In this document: in pieces, positions 21,962 through 29,984 of the stretch
How the letters are laid out: every line of letters begins with the position of its first letter
Position numbering within the stretch: the first letter of the stretch is position 1
DNA from: RPQJ01 sp963744735
GTDB taxonomy: Bacteria; Pseudomonadota; Gammaproteobacteria; Steroidobacterales; Steroidobacteraceae
Assembly (NCBI GenBank): GCA_963744735.1
Contig: CAVUVH010000009.1
Location: 62,001 to 126,000 of the forward strand
Length of the DNA: 64,000 bases
Reading direction: 5' to 3'
Translations under genes and position numbers: made by a program
Notes under the pieces: model-generated
What the model was told of the DNA's origin: nothing
The model's database searches: none
Seen by the model: only the letters and a program-made list of their open reading frames with translations

Positions 21962-22052
21962 CTGACCCTCCAGTTCGCCGGTGGGTCGGTTCGGTGGCCG
22001 GTCTCGGGATCTCCACCGACGCGATCCCTAGTTGTTGTTTTACGCCGACAAC

Positions 22053-22069
22053 CTTAAGGGACGCTGAAG
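22053..22069 (-). promoter_or_regulatory. Direct-repeat operator upstream of the coiled-coil protein
   Basis: On the minus strand the site reads CTTCAG-CGTCC-CTTAAG. The 20 bases 22053-22072 match 23578-23597 at 19 of 20 positions, although the flanking sequence differs. The exact half site faces the gene. Confidence 0.7.
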
Positions 22070-22169
22070 ACTTTGCATTTCGCTGCATTTCGCGCAGCTG
22101 AAGCATTCGCAATGCGCGCTCCGCCAGTCGCCGAGCACTGCGGCGAGCCGGAGATCGTCCTGGCGCGGG

Positions 22170-22964
22170 TCAGAAGCCGGCTGTGAAGGAAATGCCAACG
22201 CCCCAATCGGGCGAACTGTCGCTGAACCCGGCAGTCACGTAACCCGACAACCAACTGTTCTCACCGGGTCGCGACGACAATGTTGCCGCCAACTCCTGCA
22301 TCGCGTCGTTGCCGGGCACCGACGCTTCCTGGTAATCGTAGAAGATGCCCAGCCGAGTCCGGTCGGACACGGACCAGGTGCCGCCAGCGGCAGCAAAGAA
22401 CGCATTCTCCAGGTCCACGTCGGCCGGATCGCCGCGGACCATGTAGCCGGCCGAACCGATCGCGGTGAACCGGCCGAGGAACCGGAACGCGTCGGCCTGC
22501 ACCGAATAGTCGCTCTGGCCCGTGCCGAGTCCCTTGTCCTCGTCTGCGGTGCCGAACTTGACCTCGCCCGTGAGGTCCATGACAAACTCGCCATCAGCGA
22601 GTGACAGAACGTCATAGACCGTCAGCGCCGCGATGACGTCGCCGATGCCGCCCTCCGTACTCACGGGCCCCTCGCCGATGATCTGCTCACCGTCCGGTCC
22701 TTCGACGACGGTGCCTTCGGGGGCCTGCACACTCAGGTACGGCACCGTGAGCCGTACTGAGACGCGCCTTGCATCGTAGGCAAAGTTGATCGGGATGTAG
22801 ACCTCGTCGATCGACGTCTCACCGCCATATTTGCCCGTTGTGTATTCAGCGCCGACACCGAGACTGAATCCGGAGTCCTCTGCCTGCGCCCCCGTTGGGG
22901 CTGCGAGAGATACCAGAACGCCCAGCCAGGCCGCACCGGTGCTGTTCATGTGTAATTGCTTCAT
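22170..22964 (-). CDS. Outer-membrane beta-barrel protein, transporter-like
   Basis: Intact, about 264 residues. The signal peptide ends near GAQAEDS. The mature protein alternates short amphipathic strands (SLGVGAEYTTGKYGG, RRVSVRLTVPYLSVQ, FVMDLTGEVKFGTADED, TAIGSAGYMVRGDPADV, RLGIFYDYQEASVPG) and ends in a terminal phenylalanine (DWGVGISFTAGF), the usual outer-membrane assembly signal. The pattern resembles the small barrel proteins annotated as transporter or MetA-pathway-of-phenol-degradation type; no substrate can be assigned. It lies 100 bases downstream of the Gln-rich gene in the same direction and has no operator of its own, so the two probably form one transcript. Confidence 0.75.
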   Translation of the reverse strand: MKQLHMNSTGAAWLGVLVSLAAPTGAQAEDSGFSLGVGAEYTTGKYGGETSIDEVYIPINFAYDARRVSVRLTVPYLSVQAPEGTVVEGPDGEQIIGEGPVSTEGGIGDVIAALTVYDVLSLADGEFVMDLTGEVKFGTADEDKGLGTGQSDYSVQADAFRFLGRFTAIGSAGYMVRGDPADVDLENAFFAAAGGTWSVSDRTRLGIFYDYQEASVPGNDAMQELAATLSSRPGENSWLSGYVTAGFSDSSPDWGVGISFTAGF

Positions 22965-23065
22965 TTTCACGACTCCATCTCGGCCGACTCGGGAACCCAG
23001 CGCATGCCCGCGATGAGCAGCGCTGGATCACCCATTGTCGCGTTGCATTCGCTTGAGGAGATCAG

Positions 23066-23506
23066 CTATTCGGCCGTCACTTCGATCGGGACGTTCCGCT
23101 CCTTCGAGCGCTTCCGCATCTCCTCCTGGTGCTGGGCCATGAAGGCGTTGCGCTCCTGCTCCGTCTCCAGCGAGCCCAGGCGATTCCGATACTGATTGCG
23201 TTCCTGCTCCGTCATCAGGTTCCCGCCGTAGATGCCCTGCGCCTTGGCTTCGCCGTTGCCTGCCTGAGCCGAGGCCGCATGAGTCCTGGTGCGGTCCTGC
23301 TCGCGCTGCTGCAGACGGTCGTGCTCGGCCGCCCGGTTCTGGTCGGTCGACCGTTCCATCTGGCGCTGCTGCGTCGACTGCGGCTGCCCCTGGCCTTGTC
23401 CCTGGCCCTGGCGTGGTGTCGACGGCTGGTTCTGTGCGATGGATGTCGCCGTGGCCAGCGTCATGAGTGCGGCAACGAGCGTTGCGATTCTGATTTTGCC
23501 CTGCAT
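23066..23506 (-). CDS. Small exported Gln/Arg-rich protein
   Basis: Intact, 146 residues. A signal peptide (MQGKIRIATLVAALMTLAT, cleavage near SIAQ) is followed by a short QGQGQGQGQ repeat, a charged Gln-rich segment (QQRQMERSTDQNRAAEHDR) and a C-terminal part with NLMTEQERNQYRNRLGSLET and AFMAQHQEEMRKRSKERNV. The last part resembles short helical segments of periplasmic stress or metal-sensing proteins, but no family can be named. ATG 23506 follows GGAG. A CTTCAG-N5-CTTAAG operator lies 72 bases upstream. Its composition and promoter match the coiled-coil protein at 21315-21961. Confidence 0.7.
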   Translation of the reverse strand: MQGKIRIATLVAALMTLATATSIAQNQPSTPRQGQGQGQGQPQSTQQRQMERSTDQNRAAEHDRLQQREQDRTRTHAASAQAGNGEAKAQGIYGGNLMTEQERNQYRNRLGSLETEQERNAFMAQHQEEMRKRSKERNVPIEVTAE

Positions 23507-23577
23507 AGCGTGCTCTCCGTTTGAAGCTACCCCGATACCATTAACGCGGAGCACTGCGCGCAGGTTGACGTCGCTTG

Positions 23578-23594
23578 CTTAAGAGACGCTGAAG
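23578..23594 (-). promoter_or_regulatory. Direct-repeat operator upstream of the small Gln-rich protein
   Basis: On the minus strand the site reads CTTCAG-CGTCT-CTTAAG. It sits in the 313-base gap between the divergent genes at 23506 and 23820, which also holds a second copy facing the other way (23749-23765). Nothing else was recognised in that gap. Confidence 0.7.
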
Positions 23595-23748
23595 ACTCCG
23601 AGACCAGGAGTAGGTACTTTGCGCATGCCGACTGACATGCGGCACCTGGCGCACGCAAGTCCGCGAATCCGGAAGCGACACTTTGCCGGGCGCTATCTGG
23701 AGCAAGTCCGCGATGCAGCTGTCGGCGAAGCAACTGCCGGCGATGCGT

Positions 23749-23765
23749 CTTCAGCGCCGCTTAAG
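23749..23765 (+). promoter_or_regulatory. Direct-repeat operator upstream of the DUF2202 gene
   Basis: On the plus strand the site reads CTTCAG-CGCCG-CTTAAG, 54 bases before the DUF2202 start codon. It keeps the orientation rule seen at the three minus-strand sites, with the exact CTTAAG nearest the gene. Confidence 0.7.
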
Positions 23766-23819
23766 CTGCGGCAGCTAGCATCTGAGCTTCAGCGGCACCA
23801 TGCCGCGAGGAGGTTCGTC

Positions 23820-24387
23820 ATGAGAAAGCTGCTGCTGACTCTCGCGTCCCTGGCCCTGCTTGGGCTCGCCACTCCCCTGATGGCTGCGGACGCGCCCACG
23901 GACGAAGTGGCCGACATGCTGGCGTTCATGCGCGAGGAGGAGAAGCTGGCCCACGACGTGTACCTGCTCTTCTCCGAGATGTATGCCGGCGAGGAAGGCG
24001 GTGCGAAGATCTTTGCGCGCATCACGGAATCCGAACAGCGGCACACCGACGCAGTACTGGAACTGCTGGATCGCCTATGGCCTGGAAGATCCAGCGGCGG
24101 GACTCGCGCCGGGCGAGTTCAAGGACGCCGAATTGCAGGCGCTCTACACGACGCTCGTTGCAGTAGGCTCTGCGGGCTACACGGAGGCGCTCGGTGTCGG
24201 TGTCGTGATCGAGCAGAAAGACATGACGGACATCGTTGCCGCGATCGAACTCAGCGTCGCCTATGCGGACATCGTCCAGGTCTACTCGAACCTGCTCGCA
24301 GGCTCCGAGCGTCACCTGGCGGCATTCCTGAAGGCGCTGGGCACTGCCGAGCCAGGTGCCGCGAGCGTGGGTACCAGAAAGCACTGA
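23820..24387 (+). CDS. DUF2202 ferritin-like exported protein (one frameshift)
   Basis: About 188 residues. ATG 23820 follows GAGGAGG. A signal peptide (MRKLLLTLASLALLGLATPLMA) precedes a four-helix-bundle domain of the DUF2202 ferritin-like family with the paired carboxylate and histidine pattern FMREEEKLAHDVY and ITESEQRHTDAVLELLD, which would hold a di-iron site; the second half has IEQKDMTDIVAAIELS and LLAGSERHLAAFLKAL. An extra C near 24070 breaks the frame; without it the sequence reads LLDRYGLEDPAAGL as expected. The family role is unproven; metal binding or storage is inferred from the fold. It has the cluster operator upstream and converges on the TonB receptor. Confidence 0.8.
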
Positions 24388-24443
24388 CCTGCGGTCGACG
24401 AGCGGGACGATGCCTGCCACCCAGTGCCGCCACCATCGGCCGG

Positions 24444-26686
24444 ATCAGAAGTCGTAGCGCAGGCTCGACAGAGGCGTTGAACCCGGCGCGCGTGTAGTAC
24501 GGGATCAGCGGGTCGCCCGCGACTCGACCGCGGACGTCGGCCCATTCGATGTACTCCGCATTCGTCAGGTTGAACAACCCGACGTTCAGCCGCAGCCGGG
24601 CGCCCAGGCTCACATTCGCCAGCCAGTCGAGCGTGGCGTAGCCATCGGTACGGTACAGGTCCGCCCGGCTGCGATCGACCTCGCGCTGCGCCTCCACGGC
24701 CGTCAGCGCGAGCTCGGATCCCCAGCGTGCCGACGGGGCGTCGTATCTCACGCTGAGCATCAGCTGCGGAGGGTCGATCGAATTGAGCGGCTCGTCGCGC
24801 ACGAGGTCGTCGCCGCGCACCCACGCAGCCGCGAGTCGTCCGGTCCACCCTGCGAGTCCAGGCGACCATGCGCCAGCCGCAAAGCGCGCATCGAGTTCGG
24901 CACCATAGATCCGTGCCTCGGCGACGTTCTGCGACTGGAACAGCGTCACGCCCGTTGCCGGATCGACACCCAGGTTCACTTTCGACTCGATGAAGTCGGC
25001 GTAGTCGGTGTAGAAGACGCTGGCCGTGAACCCGCCGGGTGCGCCGCTCCAGCGCAAGCCGAGTTCGTAACCGTCACTGGTTTCCGGCCGCAGGTCCGGA
25101 TTGGGGATCGCCCTGATGTTGAGCAGCGGCAATTCGAGGCCGATGTTGAGGTCCTCCGGCGGCGGGGCGCGAAAGCCGCGGGCATATTGTGCGAACGCGG
25201 ACAGGCCGCTTCCCAGGTCGCGCGTGACACCCAGCTTCGGCGTGATCGCGGAGTCGTCCAGCCCCGCCGCTGCCGAGTTCGGGTTGTCGTCGCGATACAT
25301 CTGGTCGACACGCGGGTCGAGCCGGTAGTAGTCCAGGCGCAGGGCCGGGATCAGCGCCCAGCCCGAACCATCGACCTGCAACTCGTCCTGTACGAACGCA
25401 CCGACGCGTGTGACGTCGGTGATCGGGAAGTCGCGCAGCGGGAAGCTCTCGCCGAGTATCACGTGCGTGACGGCACCGGTGTTCAGGTCGGTCTGCTGGC
25501 CGTCGCGCCGTTCCTCGATGCGGCTGTCGGCCGCTTCGACGCCGTAGACCAGTGTGTGGCTGACGCGGCTGCCGTCGATGGCGCGGACCGCCGTGAAATC
25601 GAGGCCAACCGTGCGGTCCTCCAGGCGGAAGTCGCGTTCGATGGCCAGCGGCGGGGTCCGCGGTGGCACGGCCTTGCGTTCTTCACGCGTGTCCTGGTTC
25701 GTGTCGGTCGCCTGCAGGTAGAGCTTCCAGTCGGCGGAATCGAACGCCCGGTTTGCAGGTACCCGCTGGCTGACGCTCATGCGATTTCGCTGCTGCAGAT
25801 CGTCGCCTTCGAGCGCCGTGGTATTGGCGAAGCGGGTACCGACGAGGCCGAGCCACGCATTCACCGATGTCTCCTGCTGGACGCGGCTCAGTTCCGCCGC
25901 CAGCGTCAACGGTCCGCCTGGCATGGCACCGAACTCGACCTTGGCCAGCATCGAATCGGAGCGGTAATCGCGCGGGTTAGGCTCGACGTCGGCCGCCGTT
26001 CCGGGTTCGTTGCCCTGCCGGTGCACATACCCGAGCAGCGCCGTGGTGTCGGCGCGGCGCGCGCCACCGAGCACGGCTCCGTGCCAGCCGCTGTCGACAC
26101 CCGCGTAGCCGCTCGCGACGCTCCAGCCGTCATCGCGACCGGCGGCCAGCAGCGACTGGGCAGTGATCGTGGTCATCGACACGACGCCACCGATGGCGTC
26201 GCTGCCATAGAGCGAGGACGCGGGACCGCGCAGTACCTCGACGCGCCGCAGGAATACCGGGTCGACGAAGGCGCGCCCGGAATCGGCAAAGTTGCCTACC
26301 GCAAACCCGCCCGCCGCGGGCACACCGTCCACCTCGACCGCCACGCGGTTGCCGCCGATGCCCCGTATCGCGATGGTGTCGACACCGAAGCGGAACGGAT
26401 CGCTGCGCACGCTGAGGCCCGGCACATAGCGCACCAGCTGCTTCACGTCCGCGACCAGCGTGCGCTCGATCGTCTCCTGCGTGATCACGCTCACCGTCGC
26501 GGCCACGCGCGATGCCGGCAGCAGGCGCCGGGCATAGACCATGACGGTCTCGAGTTCGGCGGCACCCTGCCCCGCAGCCACCGCATCGTCGGAACCGGGG
26601 GCGGCTAAGCCCGTCTGCCACGCGGCCAGTGCCAGGACGGCACTCACGGCGCAGGACAGGCGGCTGGGGCAGATTGGGCGATTCAT
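24444..26686 (-). CDS. TonB-dependent receptor, hemoglobin/heme type
   Basis: About 747 residues. After a signal peptide comes a short TonB box region (ELETVMVYARR), the plug domain (VKQLVRYVPGLSVRSD, IRGIGGNRVAVEVDGVP, VEVLRGPASSLYGSDAIGG) and a long beta barrel. The plug sequence matches the TonB-dependent hemoglobin/transferrin/lactoferrin receptor family, so heme or heme-protein uptake is the best guess. The last codons need one indel near 24458 to give the canonical ending SLRYDF and stop at 24444. An FNR/DNR-type box lies 56 bases upstream of ATG 26686, which suggests induction together with the heme-rich denitrification enzymes. Confidence 0.85.
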
Positions 26687-26741
26687 GCGGCGCTCGATCG
26701 TCAGAGGGCCACAGAGTGCGGGACGCGGCCCCTGCCGCACC

Positions 26742-26755
26742 ATGATCCAGGTCAA
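26742..26755 (-). promoter_or_regulatory. FNR/DNR-type box upstream of the TonB receptor
   Basis: On the minus strand the site reads TTGACCTGGATCAT, one base short of the full TTGAY-N4-RTCAA palindrome. It lies 56 bases before the receptor start codon and 24 bases after the stop of the previous gene. Confidence 0.55.
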
Positions 26756-26778
26756 GACCGCGCGGCCACCCGCCAGGG

Positions 26779-28381
26779 TCAGTAGCTACCGCAGTTCACA
26801 CCCGCGCAACGACCGGTGTTCAGGTCAGATACCCTGGAGTGCCCCGGGTTGCCCGTCGGATAGGGCACGCCCCTCGACACGATGAAGTCGACACTGTGAC
26901 CGCCAAACAGCCCCGGGGGCATCTCGAACGGACCCAGGATCAGGTAACTGTTGTCCCGATTCGGCGTCGGCATGCGCAAGGCGCCGCCGCCGGCGGTCGG
27001 CGGCACGTCCGAGGGCGGGCGCTGTTCCGTCCAGGCGACCCGCCACGCGTCGAGGTCGGTGCGCGTCGCGGGACGCAGAACCCCGCGCTGCACGGCGGCG
27101 GCGATGCCCGCCGGACCCGCCAGCGGCCGAGCAGGATCGGCGAACGAGTTGATCGCCGGACCTGGCGCGCTCATCAGCACCGTGCCAGCCGGGATCGGGT
27201 CGCCGACGAGCACACGTCCACGGTTTGCGGGATAAATCATTTCGGCCGGACGACCGAACAGCCGGCGCGCCAGTGGATTGATGAAACGATCCCCGTCTGC
27301 AGCAGGATAGAAGTATCCGCACGAACCCTTGTTTGCAGACGTGGTAGTGAGCAGCGGCACACCCTTCGGCACGCCGACGATCTCCTGTCGATGGTGGCCG
27401 CTCAGCACCACGGCGACGAGCCGCGTTGCGGGCGTCCAGCGCAGCCGCCAGACCGACGGATAGTAGGCCCCGAGCATCAGCACCACGGGCTTTGCCGTGA
27501 CGTTGACATCCACCTCGAACAACCCGGCGGCCGTGCCGCTGTCATCGATCTGGAACGCCTGCTCGACTCCCATGTGCCCGCCCGCCACCAGCACCACGAA
27601 ATCCTTCGGCAGGACCAGGCCGCGCATCTGGCACTGTGCTCGCTGCTGCCCGGTCAGTCCCTGCTGTGCGGCCAGCGACTCCTCAGCATTGGCCTGCTCG
27701 CGTGCATTGCGGGCCGCCAGCGCGCGCGCGGCTTCCTGCTGCTCGAACTGCGACCGCGCGACGACCGCTTCCCGGATCGCATCGACCTCGCTCCGAGCGA
27801 GTGGCGCCTGCTGCACCTCGAGTTCGAGTTGCCCGGTCGCGCCCTGGCGACCCTCGGCGTCGGTCGCCTTGGTCACGTAACGCAGGCGCAACCCGTAGCG
27901 CGGCGTCGACCACTCGAACACGTGCTGACGGTACGCAGCGCCTCGCGCCGTCGACGCGTGCCGCGGCACACCGAGCGCCGACTGTGCCGCCGCGCGCACC
28001 GCAGGCGCGGTGTCGGCGTCGGCCAGCAGCATCACGCCACTCAACCGGCCGCCGGGCGCCAGCTGAAAAACGGCGATGGCGTTGTGCAGCGGCACGGATC
28101 CGAGCTTCAGCGGCCGGGAGAAAACGCTGGAATCGGGCGTTGCCTGGTTACCGAACGCCGCGCCGGGCGGATAAAGCCTGACCACCTCGGCTTTGCTCGC
28201 GCCCCGACTGCAACCCGAACACGCCGCTGGCCGGGTCGATCGCGGCCGCGGCACGCGCGCCGCCGGTGGCCAGGCACAGGAGCAGCAGGCACGCCACTGA
28301 CGAAATCCGCAGAGTGCGTGCGATGCCGGCGCAGTGGGCTCCGCCCGGCAGATCCTTGTGCAGTGCAATTGCCCTGGTCAT
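26779..28381 (-). CDS. Large secreted protein of unknown function (one frameshift)
   Basis: About 533 residues. It starts at ATG 28381 with an extended N-terminus and a signal segment (SVACLLLLCLATGGARAAAA). One indel near 28200 joins it to the main frame. Features: LKLGSVPLHNAIAVFQLAPGG and LLADADTAPAVRAAAQSALG in the first third; an Ala/Arg/Gln-rich helix (ARNAREQANAEESLAAQQG) in the middle; VVLVAGGHMGVEQAFQIDD, LMLGAYYPSVWRLRWTP and VVLSGHHRQEIVGVPKGVP in the second half. I do not recognise the family. A promoter is presumably shared divergently with metY. There is no cluster operator upstream. Confidence 0.6.
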
Positions 28382-28552
28382 TGACCGTCCTCCCTGAGCG
28401 CACCCCGCTTTATTCTGGACTTCGCCCGGCACGGATGACAGATCACTGCACTCCGTTCTGGACGAATAACGTCTGGTTCTCAGGGTAGGACACGCGGCCT
28501 CCGTTGCCCGACAATGCGCGGGTCTTACCTCTCCAACCTGCCAGGGCCCGCC

Positions 28553-29824
28553 ATGAAGCTCGAAACCCTCGTCGTCCACGCCGGCTACGCACCCGACCCG
28601 ACCACCCGGGCGGTCGCGGTGCCGATCTACCAGACCACCTCCTACGCGTTCGACGATACGCAGCACGGGGCCGACCTGTTCGACCTGAAGGTCGCCGGCA
28701 ACATCTACACGCGCATCATGAACCCGACCACCGACGTGCTGGAGAAGCGCGTCGCCGCGCTCGAAGGCGGCATCGGCGCGCTGGGCCTGGCCTCCGGGCA
28801 GGCGGCGATCACCTATGCGCTGCAGACGATCACCGAGGCCGGGCAGAACATCATCAGTTCGACCGCCCTGTACGGCGGCACCTACAACCTGTTTGCGCAC
28901 ACCTTCCCGCAGTACGGCCTGACGGTGAAGTTTGCCGACCACCGTGACCCCGCGTCGTTCGAGAACCAGATCGACGCCAACACGCGCGCCATCTTCTGCG
29001 AGTCGGTCGGCAATCCGGCCGGCAACGTCACCGACTTCGGCGCACTGGCGGAGATCGCGCACCGGCACGGCATCCCGCTGATCGTCGACAACACCGTGCC
29101 GTCGCCGTACCTGTGCCGGCCGTTCGAGCACGGCGCGGACATCGTCGTGCACTCGCTGACCAAGTACCTGGGCGGCCACGGCACCAGCATCGGCGGCGCA
29201 CTGGTGGACTCCGGCAAGTTTCCCTGGGCCGAGCACAAGGACAGGTTCCCGCGCCTCAATACGCCCGACGCCTCGTATCACGGTGTCGTCTACACGGAAG
29301 CCTTCGGCCCGGCCGCCTACATCGGCCGCGCGCGCGTCGTGCCGCTGCGCAACATGGGTGCCGCGATTTCGCCGTTCAACAGCTTCCTGATCCTGCAGGG
29401 CATCGAGACGCTGGCGCTGCGCATGGACCGCATCTGCGACAACGCGCTCGCGGTGGCGCGATACCTGCAGAAGCACCCGAAGGTGCGCTGGGTCAACTAC
29501 GCCGGGCTGCCCGATCATCCGAGCCACGCCCTGGCGCAGAAGTACATGGGTGGGCGCGCGTCGGGGATCCTGACCTTCGGCATCGAGGGCGGACTGCAGG
29601 GCGGCTCGCGCTTCCAGGACGCGCTCAAGCTGTTCGTGCGCCTGGTCAACATCGGGGACGCGAAGTCGCTGGCGTGCCATCCGGCGAGCACGACGCATCG
29701 CCAGCTGAACCCGGACGAACTGGCCCGGGCCGGGGTCAGCGTGGACATGGTGCGGCTGTCGGTCGGCATCGAGCACATCGACGACCTGCTGGCCGACCTG
29801 GAGCAGGCGCTGGCGGCGGCTTAA
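28553..29824 (+). CDS. metY: O-acetylhomoserine (thiol)-lyase / cystathionine gamma-synthase family
   Basis: Intact, 423 residues. It is a PLP-dependent trans-sulfuration enzyme that makes homocysteine from O-acetyl- or O-succinylhomoserine and sulfide in the cytoplasm. Visible family motifs: AVPIYQTTSYAFDDTQH near residue 25, IYTRIMNPTTDVLEKR, the cofactor aspartate in IPLIVDNTVPSP, the PLP lysine in HSLTKYLGGHGTS, and LACHPASTTHRQL near the C-terminus. The length fits MetY (about 430) better than MetB or MetC. ATG 28553 gives the standard MKLETLVVHAG start. It is followed by a palindromic repeat cluster and then a second, larger enzyme of the same superfamily. Confidence 0.9.
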   Translation: MKLETLVVHAGYAPDPTTRAVAVPIYQTTSYAFDDTQHGADLFDLKVAGNIYTRIMNPTTDVLEKRVAALEGGIGALGLASGQAAITYALQTITEAGQNIISSTALYGGTYNLFAHTFPQYGLTVKFADHRDPASFENQIDANTRAIFCESVGNPAGNVTDFGALAEIAHRHGIPLIVDNTVPSPYLCRPFEHGADIVVHSLTKYLGGHGTSIGGALVDSGKFPWAEHKDRFPRLNTPDASYHGVVYTEAFGPAAYIGRARVVPLRNMGAAISPFNSFLILQGIETLALRMDRICDNALAVARYLQKHPKVRWVNYAGLPDHPSHALAQKYMGGRASGILTFGIEGGLQGGSRFQDALKLFVRLVNIGDAKSLACHPASTTHRQLNPDELARAGVSVDMVRLSVGIEHIDDLLADLEQALAAA

Positions 29825-29835
29825 GGCTGCCCTAA

Positions 29836-29955
29836 CCCTCTCCCGCTTGCGGGAGAGGGTGGCCGAAGGCCGGGTGAGGGTCTGCTCCCGCAAGCGGGAG
29901 AGGGAGCCCGACCCTCACCCGCGCTGCGCGCGACCTCTCCCGCAAGCGGGAGAGG
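29836..29955. repeat. Cluster of three palindromic repeats (CCTCTCCCGC-type)
   Basis: Three hairpins of the same type stand between metY and the next PLP enzyme: 29836-29859 (perfect inverted repeat around CCGCTTGCGG), 29885-29900 (CTCCCGCAAGCGGGAG) and 29934-29955. An outer pair, GGGTGAGGGT (29872-29881) and ACCCTCACCC (29911-29920), encloses the middle hairpin. This is a widespread family of short intergenic palindromic elements in GC-rich proteobacteria. It may also act as a terminator for metY. Confidence 0.85.
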
Positions 29956-29984
29956 TAACAGAGTATCTGCGGTAACATCCGGCG

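Noticed and set aside
29820..29825. CTTAAG at the metY stop codon as a fifth regulator site
   Set aside because: No partner half site at five-base spacing and it lies at a gene end, not in a promoter.
28148..29893. About 580-codon minus-strand frame opposite metY
   Set aside because: Antisense shadow; only its last part (from 28381 down) is real, being the N-terminus of the secreted protein.
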